From the NCBI RefSeq assembly GCF_041260155.1, contig NW_027248277.1, positions 9,726,675 to 9,790,674 of the forward strand: a DNA stretch of 64,000 nt. The letters are read 5' to 3'. Within the stretch, counting starts at the first letter, position 1. Each line of letters starts with the position of its first letter. Both the position numbers and the translations under genes were made by a program. This document shows, one piece after another, positions 53,207 through 64,000 of this stretch. The notes beneath the pieces were generated by a model. That model had not been told where the DNA came from, did no database searches, and worked only from the letters and a program-made list of their open reading frames with translations. The DNA comes from Ptychodera flava. Its lineage: Eukaryota; Hemichordata; Enteropneusta; Ptychoderidae.

Positions 53207-55816
53207 AATGCGTGTACGTAGCGTCCAACCAATTTATTGAAAATTGAAAATTGAAATCACCTTCATAATGCAATTTTCATTTGGATGAAATAACAACCAA
53301 TTTTTAATATTCGTTTTTCAGACAAAATTTTTATTTTACCGATTTTTTGATACGGTTTTCGCGGCCAATCAATTCCCAAAAATATTAAACAGCCTTTTGG
53401 CATAGAAAGCAACATTTGAAATGTTTCAAATCATTTTATCTTCGTTGAAAAAAAACGATTGACGGCCCGTTTTAAATAAAGTTTCTGCAATTTCATTATT
53501 AATGAAACATAATTCTGTTTCGCCTTCTTTATATTTTGAATCCGAAAAGCAATTTTCAGTAAACACAAATTAAGCTTTAATCAATTAATTCTGTTTCATT
53601 CATAAGATTTGAAGACACAAGTTCGGGTTTACTTTTATTGAACGTTCCTTGTTTCATATTTTGATTTTAATTCATTTTTTAAAATGATGTTGCCATTCTC
53701 AACAAAGCATAAAATAATTTCAAGTCGTCAACTTTATTCTATCTTAACATAACAAAAATGAATTTCTTCCGATTTTTGTAAAATTTAAAATATAGGATAA
53801 TTTTGACATTTGAAGGAGAACAAAAATGATGAGAATCGAAACTCGTTAATACTAAATCATGTACAGCTAAGTTAAAATGAATTCGCTGTTCATTTTGTTA
53901 CTTGCGAAAATTGAAAATTGAAAATGGTAAGTTTCAACCATTTTCATTTTTTGAAAATGGTCGAAAAACGACTTACATGTTATTTCAATTTCTTTGCTGT
54001 TCCTGGCCCTCTACCGGCCAGTGGGCGAGAAGCGATGCGTGCGAGATTTCCGGCTTCCGTCAAGGCAAGAACTGCGGTAAATTTAAAATAGAGATGTCTT
54101 CCTTAGTCTCTGAAGAGTTTATGCGGCAAGTGGTTGTTTTTCAAGGTTAAACACACCGCGAGATAGCATGTACTTTGAAAGACTTGTTTCCTGATCACAA
54201 TCTGTCGGGATTAAGCGAGAGATCAGTGCTCAGATTTTGTGAAATACATGAAATTAAGCGACGCCACACGCCGAACAATGACCAATGATTAGTACAACAT
54301 TTACTGTTAACATAACGAGCACTAGCAACGCTCAAAATATGCCCTAAAACAAAAATTCTTATTTATAAGCGTCCAGAAACTCGGTCGATGCTGGGTCATG
54401 TTAATTATAATATGACACCACACACCGGATCGCTCGCTATAGTCTGTCAATAGAGTGGCTAACTCTCTGAGCTCTCTCAATAACGAATCTGGCTTCTCCT
54501 CCTCGAGGACGAAGATGACTTCATCACACAACCAAGCGGGGGGGATACAAAACAAGAGAGCGACTGATGAAGGAACCCCATTTTTGGTTCCGAAACACCG
54601 TTAAGACGAATCACTCAATCAACAAACCGGTTTACCGGGGACCCAGATCACATGACTAGGGTCAAAGCACTATCGATTCACCGGTGTCTCGACAAAGTAA
54701 ATGCAATGATCCTTTTATTCACCACATCGTAATACTAAACAATCTTGGTAGAGCCGATGTGTGGAGTAGTCCTACGAGTATGGCGAGAGTGTCCGGCTTT
54801 GGCTACGCCGTGGGAGGCATTGTAGCCAAAGCCGGACACTCTCGCCATACTCGTAGGGCTAATTTGTGGAGTTGCCCTCAATTTCCTTTATATCGTCTTC
54901 GGTGGCCAGTCTTCCGCAGCACATGCAGTAAGCGCGGGAACAAGTATGCGTTGCGGAAACCGGAAGTCTCGTACGCATTGATGCTGCTCACCCACTGGCC
55001 GGTAGAGGGCCGGGAACATCAATTCAAATGAGTTGTCTTTCGACCATTTTCAAAAAAATGAAAAAGGTTGAAACTTACAATTTTCAATTTTCAATTTCTA
55101 ATTTTCGCACGCACCAAAGTAAAATTGCAAATTCCTCTTAAATCGGTAAGACATGATTTTATTTCAAAGAGTTTCCGTTCTCTTCATTTTGTTCTTCATC
55201 AAATACGTACAATGTCCCGTAATAAATTTTACGAATCTTGAAAATAGTACTATTTTTTTTATTTTAAGATTAGGTAATATTTTGATACTGGTAATGATTT
55301 TTTTTGTTTTGTTGAAAATGAAAACATCATTTTAGGATACAAATTATAATATGAAAACAGAAACTGTCCTTAAAAATAATCCAGAACACGTGATTTTGAA
55401 ATTTAAGAAATAAAATAGAATTAATAGATTAAATTTCATTTTGTTTTCACTGATAATTGCATTTCGGATTCAAAATATGAACAAGGCGAAACAGAGTTAT
55501 GTTTCATTAATAACCAAATAATAGAAGCTTTATTAAAATTGGTCTGTCAATTGGTATTTTCAATTAAGATGAATATGAAAAATAAAATTCTATTTCAATC
55601 ATTTAAATAACGCTTTTTGTGCTAGAATACATTTTAATATTTTTGAGAAATGATTGGCCGCGAAAACCGTGCCAAAAAATCGGTAAAATAAAAATTTTGT
55701 CTGAAAAAACGAATATTAAAAATTGGTTGTTATTTCATTCAAATGAAAATAGCATTTTGGAGGTGATTTCAATTTTCAATTTTCAATAAATTGGTTGGAC
55801 GCCACGTACACGCATT
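53207..55816. mobile_element. Foldback DNA element with about 855-bp inverted ends (2.61 kb)
   Basis: AATGCGTGTACGTAGCGTCC at the left is mirrored by GGACGCCACGTACACGCATT at the right. Matching continues inward, with substitutions, to about 54062 and 54960. The 6-bp target duplication CAAGTG is at 53201-53206 and 55817-55822, inside an older miniature element. The roughly 0.9-kb centre has no protein domain that I recognise and contains a perfect 36-base hairpin. Non-autonomous; superfamily unknown. Confidence 0.82.
54771..54857. repeat. Perfect 36-base inverted repeat with 15-base loop
   Basis: Arms 54771-54806 and 54822-54857 are exact reverse complements (outer ends CCTACGAGTATGG and CCATACTCGTAGG). 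It lies in the centre of the foldback element. No divergence between the arms means a very recent origin or continuing correction. Confidence 0.92.
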
Positions 55817-55889
55817 CAAGTGGCATATTAAAGAGGACTTGTAAAAGTGTGAGAGTCTGAGTGAATGTCCCATTCCACCTCATGACATA

Positions 55890-56650
55890 CTGTATGCGTG
55901 TATCAAACACAAATTAGACGTCTTGATACCGTCTGCAGAGATACATTGACCCAACGGTAAGGAAGGGTCAGAAAATATGGAGAATCAAATTTCTGTGTTT
56001 TGCAGATATGAACGTCAAAATGGTTTATTTTACTGTAACGACTGTTTTATCGATGCTGGCATGTACGAATCGAAGTTAACGTGATTACACAACAGCGCCC
56101 TCTGTAGTCTCAAGCAAACATTCAAAAACGTTCTGGTGAACTTATGGTCTCCCCTTTTGTCACCCTGTATTATAAAACTTTTAGACGATAATGGCATTCT
56201 ATTACCACGCCTGGTGTCGGCATATTATTTCATTAATCCCAAAAATATTGAAATACGGGTTCAATATTTCAGCAGTATCTTTGTCACTTTGCATTTTTTC
56301 TAAAGTAATTCTGCACAACTGCCTTGGCAAAATAACAATGTGTCTGTTTCAAATATCCCACCTATACTTATTTAAAAGCCCTACGACTCTACCCTTCCCC
56401 CTCCCACATTATCAAAAAATCACGCATGGTTTTGCCAAAGGTTGCTTTTTTGATGGATCACACCTAATATCAAAATAAAAAAATTAAAGAGTTGCCGATC
56501 GACCGACCCTCTTTGGTGAGGGCGTGTTAACGGATACAAAATATTCTAATGCATCTGCACAGTTGTATAATGATAGCGAATACATTATCCTCTCGGAAAG
56601 TCGTGCTATCTACAGCTCAGTGTTACACAAAACAACCCCTTGCCCCTTGC
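55890..56650. other. Intergenic stretch
   Basis: Nothing definable beyond a GCGCCCTCT motif near 56094. A plus-strand frame at 56191-56478 has no recognisable domain. Confidence 0.5.
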
Positions 56651-56660
56651 TCCTCTGGAC

Positions 56661-57233
56661 TAGTCTGGTTCCCTTGCCCATTTCTTCCGCTGGCTGTAAT
56701 GCTAACGAAAATTGGATCAGGTATGGACAGTCAGAATTTTGACAGCATATTAATGAGCCCAGTCACCTGACAAACTCAAGTGATCAGCACATCTGTATGC
56801 TGGTAATGCTGGAAATTTGATGACGAAACATCGAACGTTGAAGTTGTTTGCACAGCTTCACTTTTAAGTCTCCGACTCTGCTCTTCTACGATGGTATTAA
56901 GTAGGGAAATGACGATTACCGGCTATGGTGTTTTTTTCTCAGACGTGACCTGGTGACTACGGTGACCTTGCATGGAAATGACTCAAAAAAAGATTTTTCG
57001 TTTTTCATTCAATGTCGACATAGCATGCTTGGTTCTCAAAACTGTGGAGGTAAAATTACTCCATGGGCAAACGAAATCTAAATTCGAAGGTAGCTCAAAG
57101 TTGGAAATAAATTCAATGCAATGACTGCACTCGTACTATTGACCAATGACAGCCATGCTTACATAGCCCGTACCTGACCCTATTTTCGTTAGCAGCGCAG
57201 CCAGCGGTAGAAATGGGACATGAAACCAGACTA
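56661..57233 (+). mobile_element. MULE-like miniature DNA transposon, copy 4 (573 bp)
   Basis: Ends TAGTCTGGTTCCCTTGCCCA and GGGACATGAAACCAGACTA. The 9-bp target duplication has one mismatch (CCTCTGGAC at 56652-56660, CTTCTGGAC at 57234-57242). Subterminal CGCTGGCTG/CAGCCAGCG is present. It carries the peptide fragment SFFIQCRHSMLG, then GGKITP, parallel to copy 3. A second fragment with CCGCTGGCTGCGCTG starts right after it near 57261. Confidence 0.8.
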
Positions 57234-57299
57234 CTTCTGGACAACTACTCCATTCTGCCGCTGGCTGCGCTGTGCCCATGACGTTTCTGCCGCAATCGC

Positions 57300-60200
57300 C
57301 GTTCGTTTGTAGGTTGTAGTGTTACAGTGCTTGTTGTCCTTCTGGTATATTTTGCTTGCTGTTGTCGGCCATCTCACGTTTTAGAATGTCGTCATGTTAT
57401 TGCAATGGTCTTTCTAAGCTCAGCTATGGAGTCACATTTTAGGTTACTAGCTGTCAGTGTCGACGCCATATCGAAAATCGAGATTTTAGAATGTTTTTGA
57501 CAGTTACGTGACACGTACACGAACAAGATTTTTCCTGACTTTTGCACAGTAAAAAAACTTCATCATTATAAACTTTTACATCACATTGTACTGTGATATA
57601 AGTATTATCAATCGGCCAAAATACATGCTGCGGGGCCTGCAGATTTTTCTTACGGTATTTGCTGACTGGCTTTCGATCGGCTGTTACTGTTTAAAAAATG
57701 TTGATGAATTTTAGACACGTTGGAACTGATTTTGTAATTTTTGCTTGGCAGAACAATGTGTTTTTCATTTATATTTATTAATAGAAACTAATTTAGTTAA
57801 AATTAAGTGAATTCGAATTTTAGTGGAAATTATCCCACGTGTTGATAACCGATATTTGTCTATTGAAACGCGCCTTTCAACAGCCAGATTCTTTCTACCG
57901 ACGGGTTAGTGTCAATGGACACTATGTGTAATTTAACCCTGGGACATGTTTAAATTTGGTGCTATCGCAACAGCAACACTTGGGAAATCTACTAACATCG
58001 AGAGGGTAGAGATAAGAGGGCAGAGAGGGGTTGGGTATTAATCAGACATTGTTAATATTGGCCTTGAAACTTACGATATGTCTCGCTGAAGCTTACAGTA
58101 TTGTGCCTGTTGACGAAGTGAGCTCTCCCTTCGGCAGTGTGTGCAGGCCCAGTGATCGCGACAAAATATCAAGAGAAGTTTATCTCAATGTTTACGTAGC
58201 GATGTGCAGTGGAGATACGATAGTGAAAAAATTTCCCACTTGGGCCAGAGGAAAAAACCTTGTTCATCGGATTTTGGACCAAGGTTCAGGAGCGGCGAGC
58301 GAATTTTTTTATTTTTTATTTTTTTGCTGGCGATCAAATTAATAGTGATGGTGACAAATGTAGAAATTTCTGCCCAAATTGACCAAGTTTGTGTCGTGAT
58401 TTGCAAAATTCAGACGTCGCAACAACGTGTTGATAGAGCTCAGTTCAAACACGTCGAAAGTCTCATTCAGAATATCACATACCCGCGAAAACTCGACGAA
58501 GTGTAGGGCGCCACCATCGGCGGTAAGGAAGTAGTTGCAAATGCAGAAGTATGCCTTTGCCGAGATCAAAAAAAAATTCCAAATCAGCAAAGTAGAGCGG
58601 CGACTCCGAATAACAATTTTTTTTTCTTTCTGGTCTTATAACAAAACTCCCTTTTGTTTCAAAAATGTCAAATTCAACCAAGAGATGTCCAGGGTAAAAT
58701 TCACATCGACGTCTGTGAAATGCCCTTATCTGACCCTGAGTGCTGAAGAGACTGTTTGTTTTGCGGCTCCGGCCGGTAATGCCAATTCACGGCGACAGCA
58801 GTGTGAGCTTGAGGAATGTTATTTGTCTGGAGTATGGCAGAGTATTAAGGTTATCTCTACTATACCCGATTATGACCTCGGTTAACAAAGTTTCTCAAAG
58901 TTTCGTCAATACATCTTTCAACTTTTTCTTATACTTTTGATGTCTATTTGTAGGGCAAATTTGATGTAAAGCTTCTCTTGTAGCAGTATAAAGCTTGAAG
59001 TGTGAATGTACCACCCGACTGTGTTCTTCGTGTATTAAAATTATGATACTAAGATTTAGAAATAATACAGCATGTATTTGATAGTTGTTCTGCAAATGGA
59101 ATGCAGGTTGCAAGACTGGCGTTCTCCATCAATGAAGTCATCCAAACCTGTAGTGGTAGTTCAATCGTACAACTGTTCTGTTCAATGTTCACTGTTTCCT
59201 TCGTCTGCGCAAAATTTTGTTGGTGGATTTATATTGTTGTGTGACGGGAAGAGCACATGAGTTAAATTTGAATTTTTTAGTGAAAAAGTTCACATGTTAA
59301 GTGTCTCTGTCAGAATGGCGCACAAACACACTCTATTTATCTCATTGACATTGAAATATTTGTCAGGTATTATCTCTGAGTATAGAGTAGCGGTGGAGAC
59401 ATTGAACTGAGCAAACAGACGACGATTTGTTTAGACTGTCACATCGAGACAGCTCTGAGTGTTATTAAATATGAGATTCGTGACAATGTTATTAGCACTG
59501 TAGTATCTGGATGATAATCCTGACAAACATACCGTTCCAATATATCACTCTGCATTATAAGTGATAACACAATAAATTAGGGATTAAACACACGGATAGC
59601 ACTGACTGAAATCCTTCAGGGTTCTGATTATGAGCAAGCATTATTTTCTGTTTTAAAAGGTGACCTATGCAGCAATGTGCTCCCCTAAGATTTTTTAAAA
59701 GATAAAGGTAAAAAGCAATCACGTCAGGAGAAGTGGACATCAATGGCGAACATATGTTGTCATATGTTAAGTGAGAAAAATAATCGCTTCAAAAGTATTA
59801 TTTATTAAGCGGAAAGTTGTGATATTGTATATATGTTACCTAGTCTTTGAAGGTGAAAACGTGTGTTGTAGTTTTGACCTCCTCTCCCCACCGTTGCCAA
59901 GATCTATTGGTTCATCCCTTATTCATCCTGAAGCTGTTTGAATTCTTCACTTCAGAGTCGACATCAAACCCGTATGTGATTGACATGGATTTTATCAAGG
60001 AGCAACGAGAAGCAAAGAAAAGATTTTGGAAAGAACCCCTGAAAGAAAAAAGCAAAGACAGGAGGACAGACAGATAGAGACAATAATAAACAAGGAGACT
60101 GGGACAGAAACAGATAGACACAGAGAGATTAAGCACAGAGACGGACATATACAGAGAGAAAGAGTAGAGTCGGAGAGACTGACATATACAGATATAGACA

Positions 60201-60600
60201 GACAGACATGGTGAGAGAGACGCAGTCAGACAGATGGCGGCAGTGAGATTACAGTTCAGTTTTTTACTTTGTTGGCTAGAATCTTGCCTAGAGGTCTAAA
60301 ATCACCAGTTTTGCCGTTTTTGAATCTTTAATCTTCACATATCAGGCTTATCACGTTCGAGCATGTTTTTTAAAACATTGACTGTATTGTGTATTTGCCA
60401 TGGAGTTTCAAGAGAACCCTTTGTCATAGTGATGTCGCGGGTATCTATGCAAACACAAAACAACATTTTATTTATGAATGACATATCGGGTGATATTTAA
60501 TCCACCGATGAATAAAACCAAATTAATATCTGACTTGAAGCAAATTGATTGCTTACGGCTCTTGACCAAGCGTCATGCGCGAACAAGCCCCAATAAACAA
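57300..60600. other. Intergenic region upstream of gene E
   Basis: No gene I can support. Frames at 58031-58342 and 58535-58885 are open but unrecognised and overlap frames on the other strand. A degenerate (GACA)n, purine-rich tract runs about 60055-60235. Confidence 0.5.
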
Positions 60601-60618
60601 CAGGTATCCATGGCACCA

Positions 60619-60678
60619 ACCAATCAAATCTTGCGCTCTGTTATAAATGCTGGAAACAGAGATACAGCATTTCAGTTC
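60619..60678 (+). promoter_or_regulatory. Gene E core promoter
   Basis: CCAAT is at 60620-60624, TATAAAT at 60642-60648 and TCAGTT initiator at 60672-60677. The ATG at 60704 is 62 bases after the TATA box, the same geometry as gene C. Confidence 0.65.
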
Positions 60679-60703
60679 ACTCATGCAGGGAACTGGTGTG
60701 AAG

Positions 60704-62370
60704 ATGGGACGGTAAGCATGTTTAACCGTAGAACTATGCCGACATTTTACTGGTAGGAGTGAAGACAGCCCGACTGTGTGCTGATATCAGGAGCTATCTT
60801 TTTCTTATATCCAATGGCATTGGTGTCAAGGTAGAATGCGCCTTAGGGACAGATATGCGGACTCTCAAACTTTTAGCAATATTGTTTGGCCCACCACTTG
60901 TGGGGACTCATTTTGAAGCTTCTGTAGTAAAGAAACTCTTCACCGGCTTAGTTTTGTGACAAAAATGGGAATTTTATTTCCCCATAGAGATAACACAGGG
61001 ATGGCGAACATCTTGAATTTCAAATACCGTAAATATTGGGTATTTTTTCCCGATGTCAAATTTTTTCAAATGACCCCCATTATTATTCTCGATTTTGATA
61101 GTGAATGGTTGAAAGTTTGCTGGAGACAAGTTTGAGCAAAGGTTTAAGTCTTTCATTTTCGAGGTGCAAACTACCTTAAATTGGCGTTTTAAAATTAATT
61201 TTTGATAGATCTTTATCACTTTCTTTGGTGCTAATGTTTGTCTGATTTTGTTTAACATTGGCGTCGGCGACGTCTTCCTTCCAGATTTAGCAGTATCCGT
61301 TTGGCAATTGTTTTATCGGTATTGTGCTGTGCCGTGCATTGGAGCCATGGAACGGGTGAGTAAGCCGTCGATTTGCATGACAAATATGATCACATACTGG
61401 CATACAATCACACAATTATCGCAAAAGTCTCAAATAGTCGTGTTGCAAAGTGGTATTACTCGACATACACACGTCTTGGTCACTTCTAGCACAGTAAACT
61501 CGACGCAAATGTGAGGGTTCGAGAAGGATGGGTCGCTAAAGTGCTAGTCCAAGTATCACTCGCTCTGAATTTCATTATTAGTCAGTCAGTATCCCACTGG
61601 TTTGAAAACCGGAATGTGTGGCATGGTACGGTCAACAAATTTACCATGCATGAACAACGCAGCGATTGAACCTGATCTTATAATATTTGTTACAATTTTC
61701 AATTCCCTAGGAACAATGTACCAGTGTCTTCATTTTTCTCACACGTTTGAAAACAGGCACATTTCCTAGAATCATTAAAATTAGGCTTCGTTCCCCTCAT
61801 TTTCTTTACTTTCATACATTTAGTTAATAAGAATTATATTTACACGTCATCAGGAACTTACCAATTGCGTGTAATTGATTTTTCAGGATATTAAAATCTA
61901 TGAGAAGAGGATTGATTGATTGATCAAACGTTCTTTTTATTTTCAGATATCGTAATAGACAGTTATGAAATAACTGATCCGGCTGATCCCGCTTCTGATG
62001 TAACATACAACAGAGCCACGGACACTTCCTTAGTCTTCACTGTCACGGTCAGTTCGGCCCTTACGGGTGGAGATGTGGAAGGATTGATGTGTACTTTGCG
62101 GCAGCAGATAACTCAGTGATTGGAACAGCGAAAGCAGCGGGGGGTAGTGCTCCTACCGATTTAAATCCTACGCCAGTTACTGGCGGTGCTAGTGATGTCG
62201 ATCTCACAGGGAATACGGTAGAGCTTATATTCGACAGTGAAGAAGATTGTACAGCTGCAACACAACTATGTGTACAAATCAAGGTGATGTGGATACAACG
62301 AACGACAACGACGTACACTGTTTGAATTTAGGAACAAGTCCTGGTGAGGTCGGGGGCAAAGACTGTTCAG
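60704..62370 (+). CDS. Gene E (partial): signal peptide and one novel domain, frame broken, continues beyond the window
   Basis: The start exon is 8 bases (60704-60711, ATGGGACG, phase 2). Exon 2 is 61285-61355: signal peptide with core LAIVLSVLCCAV, ending in phase 1 with donor GTGAGT. Exon 3 is 61947-62370, a copy of the novel domain (DIVIDSYEITDP at the start; C-x6-C as CTAATQLC; later Cys to the CSG end and donor GTAATC). Exon 3 is 424 bases and its three segments lie in different frames, consistent with two single-base losses near 62083 and 62283. No tail exon or 3'UTR element is seen before 64000. Either a pseudogene or an assembly artefact; the intact splice sites and promoter favour a real gene. 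Confidence 0.65.
60828..61179 (+). mobile_element. GGTAGAA-family miniature element, copy g
   Basis: Ends CAAGGTAGAATGCGCCTTAG and GAGGTGCAAACTACCTTAA. The interior is the family sequence. It lies in gene E intron 1, between the 8-base start exon and the signal-peptide exon. Confidence 0.8.
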
Positions 62371-62397
62371 GTAATCTTTTCAACAAGCATACGCGTT

Positions 62398-62560
62398 AAG
62401 GGAGCGTTCATTTATTATGGCCGGGGGTGGGCCGGCAAATTCTTCCTGCGCATCAGTCAAAATAAGTGAACCCCCCTACCCATTGTACCAAAAATTGATG
62501 ACCCCCCCCTTTCAAGATGACAAAATTTCATGACCCCCCCCCCCTTGCTTGAGTAAAGCT
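62398..62560. repeat. C-run dispersed repeat
   Basis: It begins GAGCGTTCATTTATTATGG and contains runs of C (ACCCCCCCC, and one of about 11 C). It is similar in style to the segment at 8460. Confidence 0.5.
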
Positions 62561-62749
62561 GCACACACAAACACCTCGGGGTATGGAGCAATAGAATCCC
62601 CCAAAAAGAGCTTAGATTTTTTCAAATGACCTTTCTTACAAAACTCAAAAGGTGTTAATTCTCAGATTTCCCCTTCTGACTTGCTATAATTTTGAAATTA
62701 CCCCTCAAAGGGGTTGGACAGAAATTACTGGTTGATCGCAATATTTTTG

Positions 62750-63740
62750 CGCAAGCGTGTGTGTACAAAATTTTGATATTTGGATTTAATTAAAAATCAG
62801 CTGTTGATAATGTTGATTCACCATACATGGTATACATATATTTTCTCATACATGTATGAGAAATCTATGTAATACTTTTTCAATGCAAAACTATATCTAT
62901 GCATTTATAGATATTTGATAATTTACATAAATGTACTTAAATGAAATAGGGTTGTTACAACTGGCCAAAAGTTTGACCTTAGAATTTCACCAAAAGTGTT
63001 CATCCACTATACATGGGAGTCATGATAAAATAATCTATAATTTTTTTTCCAATGAAAAACTTGGTATACTTGTGCATATACAGATGTTCAATAATTAACA
63101 TAATTGTACTTGATTAGAATATGATGGTTAAAGATGCATATTATGTGTACAAGAAATCTGATTATGGAATTTCACTGAAAATGTTCATCCACTATACATG
63201 GGAGTCTATGAGTAAAGTATGAATAATTTTTTTCCAATACAAAAATAGGTAAACCCATGTATTTATGTACTCTTGATTATTGATATCAATGTACTTGATT
63301 AGATTAGGGTGGTAACAAATGGATGTTTTCGCCAGAAATTGGATTTTGGAATTTTACCAAAATGTAGATTCACTGTACATGGGAGTCTATGAGGAAATGA
63401 ATAATTGTTTTCCAATACAAAACTATCAAAATCTGTGTATTTATAGACATTTGATAATTCATTTTAAAGTACTTAGTTAGCCTAGGATGGTTAAAGGTTG
63501 ATATGTGTGCAAGAAATTGGATTTTGGAATTTCACCGAAATGTTGATTCACTATACATTGGAGTCTATGAGAATACTAAGAATAATTTTTTTACAATGCT
63601 AACTAAATTAATTTGTGCTTTTATAGGTGTTTGATAATTGATACAAATGTACTTGATTCAAATAGGGTATTTAAAAGTTCAGATGTGGACAACAATTATG
63701 ATATTGGAATTTCACCTAAAAGTATTATTTAACTTTTCTT
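62750..63740. repeat. Tandem array, unit about 180 bp
   Basis: The phrase CACTATACATGGGAGTCTAT (with variants) recurs near 62813, 63000, 63186, 63366 and 63544. This gives periods of 178-187 bp and about five diverged units. It is AT-rich with no coding. Confidence 0.88.
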
Positions 63741-63774
63741 GGTACTAGTAGTCTCAGTACAGGTAACTGTTAAA

Positions 63775-64000
63775 TAATTTCCCTGACAAAACTTGCTATA
63801 TCTCTAATATGTAAGTAATAGGAATTGTTCATTGCCCTCAGTGCAGTGAGCTTGATTTACAATAAGACAAACCTCAGAGTTGTCAAGTCAAGATGTTCAT
63901 GTGACAGATAATTATACTTTTGTTCAGATTTACAGGTGAATAACTTCAGAGAATGAAATCATGCAAAGAATCATTTTGAATATTTATGAACACTGACACT
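63775..64000 (+). repeat. Dispersed repeat matching 8085-8290 in inverted orientation
   Basis: It contains CTGACAAAACTTGCTATATC, AATAGGAATTGTTCATT and AAGATGTTCATGTGACAG, the reverse complements of stretches at 8085-8290. It may be the end of a larger element that includes the 180-bp array. Confidence 0.75.

Larger units (their letters stand above)
52960..55882 (-). mobile_element. GGTAGAA-family miniature element, copy f, split by a foldback insertion
   Basis: The left part (about 53050-53206, AATGGCCGCCATCCCTGCAT and GGGCCTCACAAGTG) and right part (55817-55882, CAAGTGGCATATTAAAG then GTGAGAGTCTG and ATTCCACCTCAT) together follow the family consensus. They are separated by the 2.6-kb foldback element. 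The outer left end is degraded and set approximately. Confidence 0.7.

Noticed and set aside
53207-55816. Polinton-type element, because of long inverted ends and a 6-bp duplication
   Set aside because: The termini begin AATGCG, not AG, the element is only 2.6 kb, and no capsid, polymerase or integrase sequence is visible.
58031-58885. Frames of 103-116 codons upstream of gene E
   Set aside because: They contain low-complexity Phe/Lys runs, overlap frames on the other strand, and have no recognisable domain.

Overview
The window looks like nuclear DNA of an invertebrate animal, most likely a marine deuterostome such as a hemichordate, echinoderm or lancelet. The exact group is not settled. 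The evidence is spliced genes with small phase-1 exons, GT-AG introns, CCP/sushi modules, AATAAA poly(A) signals, scattered GCGCCCTCT motifs, long (GA)n/(CT)n and (TGTC)n microsatellites, and many short inverted-repeat transposons.

The coding content is one local gene family, assembled here from splice signals because no single open frame shows it. There are five paralogues in alternating orientation: gene A (+, about 12.0-19.9 kb), gene B (-, 27.9-22.7 kb), gene C (+, 33.2-37.9 kb), gene D (-, 52.4-47.6 kb) and gene E (+, from 60.6 kb, running off the window). Each encodes a signal peptide. Genes A, B, C and E carry one to three copies of a cysteine-bearing domain of about 127-143 residues that I do not recognise. 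Gene A adds one CCP module and gene D has four CCP modules only. Genes A-D end in a hydrophobic tail with a GPI-anchor-like context. All modules are single class 1-1 exons, so they are interchangeable. The proteins are probably displayed on the cell surface. A recognition or adhesion role is inference.

The family also shares non-coding architecture: a TATA box with an initiator about 30 bases downstream, a first coding exon of only 8-14 bases in C, D and E, a probable 3'UTR intron just after the stop, and a two-box conserved 3'UTR element 260-320 bases before the poly(A) signal in all four complete genes. The coding frame is intact in A and C. It is broken by single-base-type length changes in parts of B, D and E.

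The rest is repeats. Positions 1-8,300 hold a 178-bp tandem array, then a tandemly duplicated block rich in a roughly 60-bp minisatellite. The second copy of that block was hit by two DNA transposons that left clean 9-bp and 5-bp target duplications. Elsewhere lie further copies of a MULE-like miniature element, a roughly 350-bp miniature element concentrated in the introns of the gene family, a 4.9-kb non-coding element with terminal inverted repeats, a 2.6-kb foldback element nested in an older element, a piggyBac-like miniature element, tRNA-derived SINE fragments, and a 180-bp tandem array at the right end. I saw no rRNA, no complete tRNA gene, no CRISPR, and no reverse transcriptase or LTR structure.
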